Shown in pieces: positions 52,873 through 61,460 of a stretch of DNA of 64,000 bases. A program made the position numbers and the translations under genes. The stretch's first letter is position 1; each line of letters starts with the position of its first letter. This DNA is from Natronococcus sp. AD-5. Lineage in GTDB: Archaea > Halobacteriota > Halobacteria > Halobacteriales > Natrialbaceae. The stretch is taken from assembly GCF_030734285.1 (NCBI RefSeq), contig NZ_CP132294.1, positions 3,596,001 through 3,660,000 on the forward strand. The letters run 5' to 3'. Under the pieces are notes generated by a model. The model was given only the letters and a program-made list of their open reading frames with translations. It was not told the origin of the DNA and did no database searches.

Positions 52873-54692
52873 GCACCGGCGTCGATCCTCGCGCGGCGGG
52901 CGAGGCGACCGACGTCGACCCGTCGGCGCGGGCCGACGACGCAACCGTGCACGCGTTCCTCAACTGCTACCTGCGGGAGACGGGCGACTACGAGGTCCGC
53001 GAGGAGGGCGTCGCCGGCGTCGACCCTGGAGCCGACGGCCTCCTTCGGGCGAGGCTTCCCGCGCAGGACGTCGAGCTCCTGGCGCCGCTCGAGTACCGCT
53101 CGCCGACGGAGCGACACCTGTTCGAGACGCCCGTTCGCTATCGGATCGCCGACGGCGCGGCGCGGCCGATCGACGCGGCCACGCTCGCCGCGCTCGCGGT
53201 GAAGGACCTCTCCCTCGAGCGCGACGGCGACGCCGTTCCGGACGACCTGCTCGAGCGGGTCCTGCGCAGCAAGCGAAACGTCGAATCGTTCGTCGCGGCG
53301 CGGGCGGGTGACGAGGGGCGCCTCTACGCCGAGGAGCTGTCGTTTCGCGACGCCGAGCAGGCGCTCGTCTTCGGTCACCACCGTCACCCGACGCCGAAGA
53401 GTCGCCAGGGCATCGCGGCGCGCGACCGGGCGACGTACGCCCCGGAACTGCGAGGATCGTTCCCGCTGCACTACTTCCGGGCGGAGCCCGACCTCGTGGC
53501 GGCCGACTCGGCGCTCGACCGGAGCGCCGCGACCTGGGTGAAAGACGCCCTCCGGGCCGATCCCGACGTCCCGGCGTCGTTCGTCGCCGAGCACGTCGAG
53601 AGCGAGGACGCCCTCCTGCCCGTCCACCCGTGGCAGGCGGAGTACCTCCTCGAGCAGCCTCGCGTCCGCGACCGCCTCGGCGACGGCCTCGAGCACCTCG
53701 GCCCCGTCGGGCGGGAGTTCTTCCCCACGACGTCCGTCCGGACGCTCTACGGCGAGGACGCGCCGTTCATGGTGAAGTCGTCGCTGAACGTGACGATCAC
53801 CAACTCCGTCCGGACCAACAAGCGTCCGGAACTCGAGCGCGGCGTCGCCGTCGCCGAGTTGCTCGAGACCGAATTCGGCGACGAACTGGACGCCGCGTTC
53901 CCCTCTTTCGACGTCGTCCGCGACCCCGCGTACCTCGCGCTCGACGTCGGCGAGGGCCGTGAGTCGGGGCTGGAGACGGTCCTGCGAGCCAACCCGTTCC
54001 GGGGCGACGCCGCGGCGAACGCGACCCCGCTGGTCTCGCTCTGCCAGGACGCGATTTCCGGACCCTCCCGCCTCGGTCGGATCGTCGAGGGCATCGCCGA
54101 CGAGGAGGGGCGCTCGACCGACGCGGTGAGCGCCGAGTGGTTCCGTCGCTACCTCGAGATCGCGATCCGCCCCGTGCTCTGGCTCTACCTCGTGCAGGGC
54201 GTCGGCGTCGAAGCCCACCAGCAGAACGCCGTGCTCACGCTCGACGACGAGGGCTACCCCGAGGCGTTCCGCTACCGGGACAACCAAGGGTTCTACTTCC
54301 CCGAGTCGGTCTACCCCGAGGTCGAGGCATACCTGTCCGGCGTCGGCGAGCGCGCGGACACCGTCTGCGCGGACGCGATCGCGGACGAACGGCTCCGGTA
54401 CTACGCGATCCTGAACAACGCCTTCGACGTGATCAACGCGTTCGGCTGCGCGGGACTCGTCGGGGAACATCGCCTGCTGGCGCTCCTTCGCGAGGAACTC
54501 GAGCGCGCTCGCGACCGGTACGACCGGTCCTCGTCGACCCTCCTCGATCCGCTCCTGGAGTCGCCGACCGTCCCCTGTAAGGCGAACCTGCTCACCCGCT
54601 TCCGGGGGCTCGACGAACTGGAGAACGACCTCGAGAATCAATCCGTCTACGCGGACGTGAAGAATCCGCTCGTCACCGAACTCGACCCATGA
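52869..54692 (+). CDS. iucC: IucA/IucC-family siderophore synthetase (first)
   Basis: 607 residues from ATG 52869. NIS synthetases adenylate a citrate carboxylate and join it to an amine or hydroxamate. Conserved elements: FGHHRHPTPKSRQG, LLPVHPWQAEYLL, FFPTTSVRTLYG, MVKSSLNVTITNSVRTNKR, GVGVEAHQQNAVL and the C-terminal FhuF-like domain with NLLTRFRGLDELEND. Its order in the operon and similarity to IucC/RhbC type suggest the second coupling step; this sub-assignment is tentative. Confidence 0.9.
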   Translation: MSTGVDPRAAGEATDVDPSARADDATVHAFLNCYLRETGDYEVREEGVAGVDPGADGLLRARLPAQDVELLAPLEYRSPTERHLFETPVRYRIADGAARPIDAATLAALAVKDLSLERDGDAVPDDLLERVLRSKRNVESFVAARAGDEGRLYAEELSFRDAEQALVFGHHRHPTPKSRQGIAARDRATYAPELRGSFPLHYFRAEPDLVAADSALDRSAATWVKDALRADPDVPASFVAEHVESEDALLPVHPWQAEYLLEQPRVRDRLGDGLEHLGPVGREFFPTTSVRTLYGEDAPFMVKSSLNVTITNSVRTNKRPELERGVAVAELLETEFGDELDAAFPSFDVVRDPAYLALDVGEGRESGLETVLRANPFRGDAAANATPLVSLCQDAISGPSRLGRIVEGIADEEGRSTDAVSAEWFRRYLEIAIRPVLWLYLVQGVGVEAHQQNAVLTLDDEGYPEAFRYRDNQGFYFPESVYPEVEAYLSGVGERADTVCADAIADERLRYYAILNNAFDVINAFGCAGLVGEHRLLALLREELERARDRYDRSSSTLLDPLLESPTVPCKANLLTRFRGLDELENDLENQSVYADVKNPLVTELDP

Positions 54693-55348
54693 CAGGACCA
54701 GACGCGACCGTCGCAGCCGACTACGACTATCAGACCTACGATCGGAGCATCGGACGGACGATCTCGCTCCGTCAAGCCTCGCCGGAGCGCGACCTCGGTC
54801 GCCTCCACGCGTGGCTGGGGAACGAGCACGTGAAACCGTACTGGCAGCTCGACCTGCCGCTCCCGGCGTTTTGCGACCGCCTCGCGGAGAAACTGGCCGA
54901 CGACCACCTCACGCCCTACGTCGGCTGTCTCGACCACGTCCCGATGAGCTACTGGGAGTGCTACTGGGCGGCCGAGGACGACGTCGCGAACCACTACGAC
55001 GCCGAGCCAACGGACCAGGGCGTTCACCTGCTGATCGGCCCCGAGGAGTACCTCGGCCGCGGCTACGCCCTCCCGCTGATGCGGGCGGTCGTCGCCATGC
55101 AGTTCCGTCACTCCGAGACCGACCGGGTGATCGCGGAACCCGACGCCCGCAACGAGCGGGCTATCCGCGTCTTCGAGGAGTGCGGGTTCGAGCCCGGGAC
55201 GGAGTTCCACTTCGACGAAGCCGAGAAGGACGCCCTGCTGCTGATCTGCGAGCGCGATCGGTTCGAGTCGGACGTGCTCCCCGCCGGTCGCGGCGCCGAC
55301 GAGGAACCGCCGGTCGCGCCGACTCGAGGGGTGGGCGACGGTGACTGA
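54689..55348 (+). CDS. iucB: Siderophore N-acetyltransferase (IucB/RhbD-like)
   Basis: 219 residues of the GNAT fold. N-terminal SLRQASPERDLGRLHAWLGNEHVKPYW, then the acetyl-CoA region GPEEYLGRGYALPLMRAVV and EPDARNERAIRVFEECGFEPG are characteristic of siderophore acetylases. It acetylates the hydroxylamine of N-hydroxydiaminopropane to give a hydroxamate. ATGA overlap with the preceding gene; an 8-base overlap with the next. Confidence 0.92.
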   Translation: MTGPDATVAADYDYQTYDRSIGRTISLRQASPERDLGRLHAWLGNEHVKPYWQLDLPLPAFCDRLAEKLADDHLTPYVGCLDHVPMSYWECYWAAEDDVANHYDAEPTDQGVHLLIGPEEYLGRGYALPLMRAVVAMQFRHSETDRVIAEPDARNERAIRVFEECGFEPGTEFHFDEAEKDALLLICERDRFESDVLPAGRGADEEPPVAPTRGVGDGD

Positions 55349-56702
55349 GGCGGTTCACGACGTCGTCGGCGTCGGCCTCGGCCCGTTCAACCTCGGCCTC
55401 GCGGCCATGGTGGACGATCTCGAGGAGGACGTCGACGCCGTCTTCCTCGAGCGCGACGCCGAGTTCCGCTGGCACGAGGGGATGCTGCTCGAGGGGACGA
55501 CCCTCGAGGTCCCGTTCCTCGCGGACCTCGTGACGCTCGCGGATCCCACGAATCCACACAGCTACCTCAACTACCTGCGGGAGACGGGACGCATCTACGA
55601 GTTCTACTTCTACGAGACGTTCCAGATCCCTCGGCGGGAGTACGACGACTACCTCCGCTGGGCGGCCGAGCGCCTCGAGAGCTGCCGGTTCAGTCGGGAG
55701 GTCACCGCGGTCCGCTGGAACGACGACGAGCACTACGTCGTCACCGCCGAGCACCCCGAGACCGGCGAGCGCTTCGAGTATCGCGGCGAGAACCTCGCGC
55801 TCGGGATCGGCTCTCGTCCGCGGGTTCCCGACCACTTGCGGGGCCACCCCGAGAGCGACGTGTTCCACACCGCGCGATATCGTCACAACCGCCACCGGGC
55901 GCTCGAGGCCGACTCGATCACCGTCGTCGGCTCCGGACAGAGCGCCGCCGAGGTGTTCCAGGACCTGCTGGAACGACAGCCCGAGGGCGGCTACCGCCTC
56001 GACTGGCTGACCCGGTCGGACGGCTTCTTCCCGATGGAGTACTCGAAGCTCGGCCTCCAGCACTTCACCCCCGAGTACGCCCGGTACGTCTACGAGCTTC
56101 CCCAGGAGGTCAAAGACGAACTCGTCCCGAACCAGGATCTGCTCTACAAGGGCGTCGATCCGGGGACGAGCGCCGAGATTTACGACCTGCTCTACCGGCG
56201 CTCGATCGGCGACCGGGAGCCCGACGTCGGTCTCTTCGCGATGACCGAAGTACGGAACATCGAGCCCGTCGGCGACGCGTACGCGCTCGACTGCCACCAG
56301 TGGCAGGCCGGGGAGTCGTTCGTCCACGAGAGCGACGTCGTGATCCTCGGGACGGGGTACGAACGCCCGATCCCGGATTTCCTCGAGCCGCTCGAGGACC
56401 GCATCGAGTGGGACGACCGCGGTCGGTTCGGGGTGACCGAGGATCGCCGACTCGAGATCGACGCGACGGGAGACGTCTTCCTCCAGAACGCCGAACTGCA
56501 CACCCACGGCGTCGGCGTTCCCGACCTCGGCCTCGGCTGTTACCGCAACGCGAAGTTCGTCAACCGGCTGGTCAGTCGCGAGGCGTATCCCGAGGACGAC
56601 GACACCGTCTACCAGGACTTCTCTGTCGAACAGTTCGTCGAGCACGCGCCCGGCGCCTCCCGTCGACGCGGGAGCGAACTGACCCTGACGCAGGACGACT
56701 AA
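55341..56702 (+). CDS. iucD: Diamine/lysine N-monooxygenase (IucD/RhbE-like)
   Basis: 453 residues from GTG 55341. FAD motif VGVGLGPFNLGLAA near the N-terminus; NADPH-binding TVVGSGQSAAEVFQDLLE at about 190; C-terminal ATGDVFLQNAELHTHGVGVPDLGLGCYRNA. These enzymes hydroxylate the terminal amine of lysine, ornithine or diaminopropane with NADPH and oxygen. With the upstream aminotransferase and decarboxylase, 1,3-diaminopropane is the likely substrate. Confidence 0.94.
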   Translation: MTEAVHDVVGVGLGPFNLGLAAMVDDLEEDVDAVFLERDAEFRWHEGMLLEGTTLEVPFLADLVTLADPTNPHSYLNYLRETGRIYEFYFYETFQIPRREYDDYLRWAAERLESCRFSREVTAVRWNDDEHYVVTAEHPETGERFEYRGENLALGIGSRPRVPDHLRGHPESDVFHTARYRHNRHRALEADSITVVGSGQSAAEVFQDLLERQPEGGYRLDWLTRSDGFFPMEYSKLGLQHFTPEYARYVYELPQEVKDELVPNQDLLYKGVDPGTSAEIYDLLYRRSIGDREPDVGLFAMTEVRNIEPVGDAYALDCHQWQAGESFVHESDVVILGTGYERPIPDFLEPLEDRIEWDDRGRFGVTEDRRLEIDATGDVFLQNAELHTHGVGVPDLGLGCYRNAKFVNRLVSREAYPEDDDTVYQDFSVEQFVEHAPGASRRRGSELTLTQDD

Positions 56703-56703
56703 C

Positions 56704-58542
56704 ATGAATCCGAACGACGAGACCCTACGGAACGCACTGGACGCAGAGGTCTGGGAGACGGTCGAACGCCGCCTCCTGACGAAGATGATAGCGGAGTTCA
56801 CCTACGAGGAGATCCTCGCGGCGCGGAAGGTGGAGACCGGCGACGACCGCGCCGCCTACCGCTTCGAGCTCGGAGACGCGGCGTACCGCTTCGAGGCGAC
56901 CGAACGGTTGATGGATAGCGTACACGTCCACGGTGAGACCGTCGAACGGCGCGACGGCGACGAGTGGATGCCCCTCGACGACCCGCTTCGCCTGCTGCGG
57001 GACCTCGGCGAGGCGACGGACCTCGAGGGCCTCACCGAGGGAAACCTCGTCCGGGAGTACAAGCGAACGCTCCTCGCCGACGCGCACATCGAGGCTCGTC
57101 GGCGGGACCGCGAGGGGTTCGACCCGCTGGACCTCGACTACGCCCGCCTCGAGGGCGAGATGGACGGCCACCCGTGGATCACCTACAACAAGGGGCGCCT
57201 CGGGTGGGGGTACGACGACTACAGGCAGTACGCTCCGGAGCGGAAGGAGCCCGTGACGCTCTCGTGGGTCGCCGTGCGCAAGGGGAAGTCGACGTTCGTC
57301 TCGACGCCGGCGGTCGATCACGACTCGCTCGTGCGGGGCGAACTCGGCGACTACTACGGGACGTTCCGCGACCGCCTCGCCGCTCGGGGGCTCGACCCCG
57401 ACGCCTACTACTTCGTGCCGGTCCACGACTGGCAGTGGGACAACAGCGTCGTCCCGCTGTTCGCCGACGACATCGCCGCCGACGATATCGTGCCGCTGGG
57501 CGAGGGCCCGGACGAGTACCTCCCGCAGCAGTCGGTTCGAACGTTCGTCAACGTCGACGACGCCGAGAAACACCACGTGAAGGTGCCGATGCGCATCCTC
57601 AACACGCTCGTCTGGCGCGGCCTCCCCGGCGAACGGACGGAGCTCGCGCCGACGGTCACCGAGTACATCGAGGGAATCTACGAGGGAGACGGGTTCCTCC
57701 AGGAGCAGGGACTCGTCCTCCCGGGCGAAATCGCCGGCGTCAACTACGATCACTCGGACTTCACCGACATCGAGGGCTCGCCGTACCAGTACCACGAGCT
57801 ACTGGGCGCCGTCTGGCGCGAGTCGATCTACACCTTCCTCGAGGAGGACGAGCGCGCGATCACGCTCTCCGCGCTGATGCACGTCGACGGCGACGGCGAA
57901 CCCTCCCTCTCGCGGCTCGTCGAACGGTCCGGGCTCACCACGGACGAGTGGCTCGAGGAGTTCTTCGACACCGTGCTCCCGCCGCTGTTGCACTTCCTCT
58001 ACCGATACGGAACGGTGTTCTCCCCGCACGGACAGAACACGATCTTGATCGTCGAGGACGGCGTTCCGACGCGCCTGGCGGTCAAGGACTTCGTCGACGA
58101 CGTGAACGTGAGCGACCGGCCGCTTCCCGAACTGGAGGCGCTCCCGGACGAGATGCACGACGTCCTCCGGAAGGAGCCGCCGGAGGGCCTCTGTCAGTTC
58201 ATCTTCTCCGGGCTGTTCGTCTGCGTCCTTCGCTACGTCGCGGACGTCCTCGAGGAACGCGAGGACTATCCCGAAACGAAGTTCTGGACGCACGCGAGGG
58301 AGGCGATCCTCGACTACCAGGCGCGGTTCCCCGAACTCGAGGAGCGATTCGAGCTGTTCGACCTGCTCCAGCCGGAGTTCACGAAGCTCAGCCTCAACCG
58401 CAACCGGCTCTTCGACTACGGCTACGACGACGCACCCGGACGTCCGCACGCGTCCGAGCACGGGACGGTCGCGAACGCGCTTCACGAAGTCGCGGGCGAG
58501 CGCCCCGACTACGCGAGACGACCCGATCCCGCCGACGACTGA
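56704..58542 (+). CDS. iucA: IucA/IucC-family siderophore synthetase (second)
   Basis: 612 residues from ATG 56704, one base after the monooxygenase stop. Elements: GHPWITYNKGRLGWGYDDYRQYAPE, FVPVHDWQWDN, LPQQSVRTFVNV, HHVKVPMRILNTLVWRGLPG, YGTVFSPHGQNTILI and FSGLFVCVLRYVADVL. The two synthetases would couple citrate to two hydroxamate arms. It is the last gene of the operon and converges on the quinone-reductase/UbiA fusion, with only 22 bases between them. Confidence 0.9.
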   Translation: MNPNDETLRNALDAEVWETVERRLLTKMIAEFTYEEILAARKVETGDDRAAYRFELGDAAYRFEATERLMDSVHVHGETVERRDGDEWMPLDDPLRLLRDLGEATDLEGLTEGNLVREYKRTLLADAHIEARRRDREGFDPLDLDYARLEGEMDGHPWITYNKGRLGWGYDDYRQYAPERKEPVTLSWVAVRKGKSTFVSTPAVDHDSLVRGELGDYYGTFRDRLAARGLDPDAYYFVPVHDWQWDNSVVPLFADDIAADDIVPLGEGPDEYLPQQSVRTFVNVDDAEKHHVKVPMRILNTLVWRGLPGERTELAPTVTEYIEGIYEGDGFLQEQGLVLPGEIAGVNYDHSDFTDIEGSPYQYHELLGAVWRESIYTFLEEDERAITLSALMHVDGDGEPSLSRLVERSGLTTDEWLEEFFDTVLPPLLHFLYRYGTVFSPHGQNTILIVEDGVPTRLAVKDFVDDVNVSDRPLPELEALPDEMHDVLRKEPPEGLCQFIFSGLFVCVLRYVADVLEEREDYPETKFWTHAREAILDYQARFPELEERFELFDLLQPEFTKLSLNRNRLFDYGYDDAPGRPHASEHGTVANALHEVAGERPDYARRPDPADD

Positions 58543-58564
58543 CGGATAGCCGACCCGGTTCGCG

Positions 58565-60085
58565 TCAGAGAAGGCCGACCAGCGGCACGACGCCGAACCA
58601 GGCGATGTAGCTCAGCGAGGCCATCATCAGCCCGTCGATCCGCTGGGGTCCCGTCCGAGGCTCGAGTCGGCGCCGAAGCAGCCAGACGAGTCCCAGCGCG
58701 TGAGCGATTCCGAGGTAGATCAGCGGACTGTAGCCGGGCACCACGTCCAGCGCCTGCCAGAGCGCGCCCGTCAGGGCTGCGAGCAGCGCCGTCGCCGCGG
58801 CGACCGTCGCGGCACCGCCGATCCCGAACCGGACGGCCACCGTCTCCTTGTCCGCGAGCCGGTCGGCGGCGGCGTCCGGAACGCCAGCCAGGGTGATCGA
58901 CGGGAGCACCGATAACAAAAACGGCAGCCCCAGCAGCCACGGCAGCGGATCGTGCCACGCCCCGCCGAGGAAGACGAACCCACAGAGGAGGACGCCGACG
59001 CTGTGCGTGACGGCGACGTCGAGTTCGCCGAGCGTACGGTAGACGAGCTTCAGGGGCGGGATCGTGTATCCGAGCGCCAGGACCGCGAGCGCCCCCATTA
59101 TCCCGGCCATCGCCGCCGGCGATCCGCGACCGATCAGCACCGTAGCCCCGCCGAACGCGGCGGCGGCCGAAAGCAGCGCGGCGATACCGGTCCGAAGCTC
59201 CCCGAACGACAGTTCGTCGTCGACCAGGACGCGAGAGCCGCCGGTGAACGGACCGGCGAACGTGTTCCGCCGGTCCGTCTCGTAGTCGACGTACTCGTTG
59301 CTCAGCACCGTCGCGGCCTCGAGGAAGGCCAAGAATCCGAGCCCCAGCCAGTACGCGCCGCCGGCAAAGACGTCGCTCGAGCCGGTCGCCGCCAGCGCCC
59401 CGATCGTGTAGGCGACCCAGGCCATCGGGTAGAACTGCAGCCGGAGCGCCTTCAGCCAGGCCGTCGCCGTCCGTTTCGTCCGCGACAGCTGCGACTCCGG
59501 GCCGGAGGCCAGACTGCGGCCCAGCCCCCTCGTCCCCTCGAGCCACTCCTCGCGCCGTTCGGGCGTCGAGTCCTCGACCGAGCCCAGGTTCGTTACGCGC
59601 GTGGTCCGCACGCCCGCGAACCCGAGCGTGGCGCGCTTGACGGCGTTGTTGCCCGGTTGACGGAAGATCCAGCGGTAGACCCACGCGGGCATGTCCATCG
59701 TGACGATCAGTTCGGCGGTCTTGTCGTCCAGCAGCTCCTCGCGGCCCGCGCCCTCGCCCTCGTCGTAGAACGAGAACGCGAACCCGGGAACGAACACCCG
59801 GTCGAAGAACCCCTTGAGCCGCGCGGGCATCGTTCCCCACCAGTTCGGGTAGACGAACACGAGGTGATCGGCCCACTCGATCTCGCGCTGTGCCTCCAGA
59901 AGGTCGTCTTCGAGCGGCTGGTCGCTCGGACACTCGGTGTGGACGTCCGGATCGAACTCGAGGTCGGCGACGGCGAGTTCGCGGACCTCGACGCCGGCCT
60001 CGCGGGCACCCTCCCGGTACGCCGTCGCCAACGCACCGCAGAAGCTGTCCGTCCGGGGATGACCCAGGATGAGGAGTACGTTCAC
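58565..60085 (-). CDS. Flavodoxin-fold quinone reductase fused to UbiA prenyltransferase
   Basis: 506 residues from GTG 60085. Residues 1-190 are a flavodoxin-fold NAD(P)H quinone oxidoreductase: LILGHPRTDSFCGALATAY, YPNWWGTMPARLKGFFDRVF and the loop YDEGEG. A short linker (about 190-205) leads to a UbiA-family membrane prenyltransferase with about nine helices. Its first Asp motif is NEYVDYETD (263-271, N-x3-D-x3-D) and the second DAAADRLAD (404-412, D-x3-D-x3-D). Such a polypeptide could reduce a quinone or naphthoate head group and prenylate or reduce it at the membrane. Substrate unknown. It does not overlap the siderophore operon. Confidence 0.9.
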   Translation of the reverse strand: MNVLLILGHPRTDSFCGALATAYREGAREAGVEVRELAVADLEFDPDVHTECPSDQPLEDDLLEAQREIEWADHLVFVYPNWWGTMPARLKGFFDRVFVPGFAFSFYDEGEGAGREELLDDKTAELIVTMDMPAWVYRWIFRQPGNNAVKRATLGFAGVRTTRVTNLGSVEDSTPERREEWLEGTRGLGRSLASGPESQLSRTKRTATAWLKALRLQFYPMAWVAYTIGALAATGSSDVFAGGAYWLGLGFLAFLEAATVLSNEYVDYETDRRNTFAGPFTGGSRVLVDDELSFGELRTGIAALLSAAAAFGGATVLIGRGSPAAMAGIMGALAVLALGYTIPPLKLVYRTLGELDVAVTHSVGVLLCGFVFLGGAWHDPLPWLLGLPFLLSVLPSITLAGVPDAAADRLADKETVAVRFGIGGAATVAAATALLAALTGALWQALDVVPGYSPLIYLGIAHALGLVWLLRRRLEPRTGPQRIDGLMMASLSYIAWFGVVPLVGLL

Positions 60086-60125
60086 GGACGGTCCGACGGT
60101 TGGAGCGTCGGCTGCATATAGCTGG

Positions 60126-60500
60126 TCAGTCGCCTCCTTCGAGGAGTTCGATCTCGTCGTCGCCGTTCGGTACCGCGCAGATGAACGCGCCCCGTTCGTC
60201 GCCCTCGTTGCGGTACCAGTGAACGGTCCCGGCGGGGATCAACAGCGAGTCGCCCGCCTCGACCTCGTGCTCCTCGTCGTCGATCCCTACCGTGTACTCG
60301 CCCTCGAGGACGTACTGCTCGTGCTCGATCGCGTTCGTGTGCTCGGGCACCTCGGCACCGGCCTCGAGGACGAACCGGCGGATCGCGAAGTTCGGCGCGC
60401 CGTGCTCGTCGGCGAGCAGGACGCCCTTCTCGAGGCCGTCCGCGGCGTCGACCGACTCGTACTCGATCTCCTCGCGGCGGCGGATACGTGGTTCCGTCAT
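60126..60500 (-). CDS. Cupin-domain protein
   Basis: 124 residues from ATG 60500 (MTEPRIRRREEIEYESVDAA). One cupin barrel with motif 1 VPEHTNAIEHEQYVLEGEY (metal His/His/Glu) and motif 2 AGDSLLIPAGTVHWYRNEG (His). A minus-strand TATA-like CGTTTAG (about 60523-60530) supports this start over 60524. The metal site is intact; the substrate is unknown. Confidence 0.88.
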   Translation of the reverse strand: MTEPRIRRREEIEYESVDAADGLEKGVLLADEHGAPNFAIRRFVLEAGAEVPEHTNAIEHEQYVLEGEYTVGIDDEEHEVEAGDSLLIPAGTVHWYRNEGDERGAFICAVPNGDDEIELLEGGD

Positions 60501-60624
60501 ACCCGTAGGTGGGGGCGGAGTCACTAAACGTTGTACCAGTCTCGTCGGTCGCCGGGGTCGCCAGCGCCGTCGCTACGAAGTGTAAAATACTGCATTCAAG
60601 AGCCGATACCGTTACGAATCCGCC

Positions 60625-60819
60625 TTACAGGCGCTCGACGTTCGTCGCGCGCGGGCCCTTGGGGGCCTGCTCGATGTCGAACTCGAGTTCCTGCCCTTCT
60701 TCCAGGTCCGGGCCGCCGATGTCTTCCATGTGGAAGAACACGTCGTCGTCCGCGTCCTCAGTCTCGATGAATCCGTAGCCGCCAGTGTCGTTGAAGAAAT
60801 CAACGGTTCCTTTCGCCAT
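60625..60819 (-). CDS. cspA: Cold-shock domain protein (copy 2)
   Basis: 64 residues from ATG 60819 (MAKGTVDFFNDTGGYGFIET). Same domain as the copy at 38954-39148 and same length. The region GGYGFIETEDAD is identical; the middle (IGGPDLEEGQELEFDIE) and the last residues differ. A minus-strand TATA-like GTTTATCAG (about 60845-60854) fits. Paralogous cold-shock proteins usually respond to different conditions; which is constitutive is unknown. Confidence 0.95.
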   Translation of the reverse strand: MAKGTVDFFNDTGGYGFIETEDADDDVFFHMEDIGGPDLEEGQELEFDIEQAPKGPRATNVERL

Positions 60820-60906
60820 TGCTTCTAAAGGGAAGCGGCCGAAACTGATAAACCCTCCGACTCGCTTCAAGTGCGGAATTCTCGGGTCTCCGCGGCTCTC
60901 GACACG

Positions 60907-61217
60907 CTATCGCCGAAACCGTGCGTCACTCACCCACACGATATCGCCGCCTTCCAGCCGGTAGCCCGTAACCGAGACGAAGGGGACGATCAGGAACAGA
61001 AAAACCCGACGACGTGTCCGACCAACTCCCGCGCGCCGACGCCGCCCGGACTGATCATCGCGAGCGCGACGAGACCGACGACGGACACCAGCGCGGTCAC
61101 CGCGTCGATGGCGCAGTAAAAGCTCGTGTCGGGCTCGAGGAGCTCCCGTACGTGCACACTCCACCAAAGTAACGAGGTTACGGTATTATGTAGCACGGCT
61201 GTGCTATTCGATCGCAT
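60907..61217 (-). pseudogene. Frameshifted small membrane protein gene
   Basis: One frame from about 61217 reads ...DTSFYCAIDAVTALVSVVGL then VALAMISPGGVGARELVGHVVGF and stops at TGA (60990). The next frame continues FLFLIVPFVSVTGYRLEGGD then IVWVSDARFRR to TAG 60907. The join falls in a run of five T; one more T would give a continuous protein of about 80-103 residues with three hydrophobic spans. It is either a recent pseudogene or a sequencing error. Its ATG at 61217 would overlap the next gene start, so the true start may be internal. Confidence 0.6.
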
Positions 61218-61410
61218 GGATGGCGTTCTGAACGAGACGACGAAGACGATCCATAAACACGAACCCGGCCGATCCGATTTTCGGACGATCTGCGGGGCGA
61301 CGTCTCACGTCGCGCACGACCAGCTACGGCTGATCTCGATCGATCGAAGCGAAAACGACGCCGGTATCGAACGGTGCGGGCGCTGTTTCAGCGAGGCGGG
61401 CGGATACTGA
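61216..61410 (+). CDS. 64-residue Cys/His-containing hypothetical protein
   Basis: ATG 61216 (MDGVLNETTKTIHKHEPGRS), TATA-like TATTATG (about 61183-61189) about 30 bases upstream. Residues HKHEP, TICGATSHVAH and IERCGRCFSE provide three Cys and several His, so it may bind a metal. The conserved-looking core DFRTICGATSHVAHDQLRLI suggests a haloarchaeal family, but I do not recognise it with confidence. Confidence 0.7.
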   Translation: MDGVLNETTKTIHKHEPGRSDFRTICGATSHVAHDQLRLISIDRSENDAGIERCGRCFSEAGGY

Positions 61411-61460
61411 CGACGCTCCGAACGGTTCGGTAGCGGAACCGTCGAACCGATCGGACCGAC

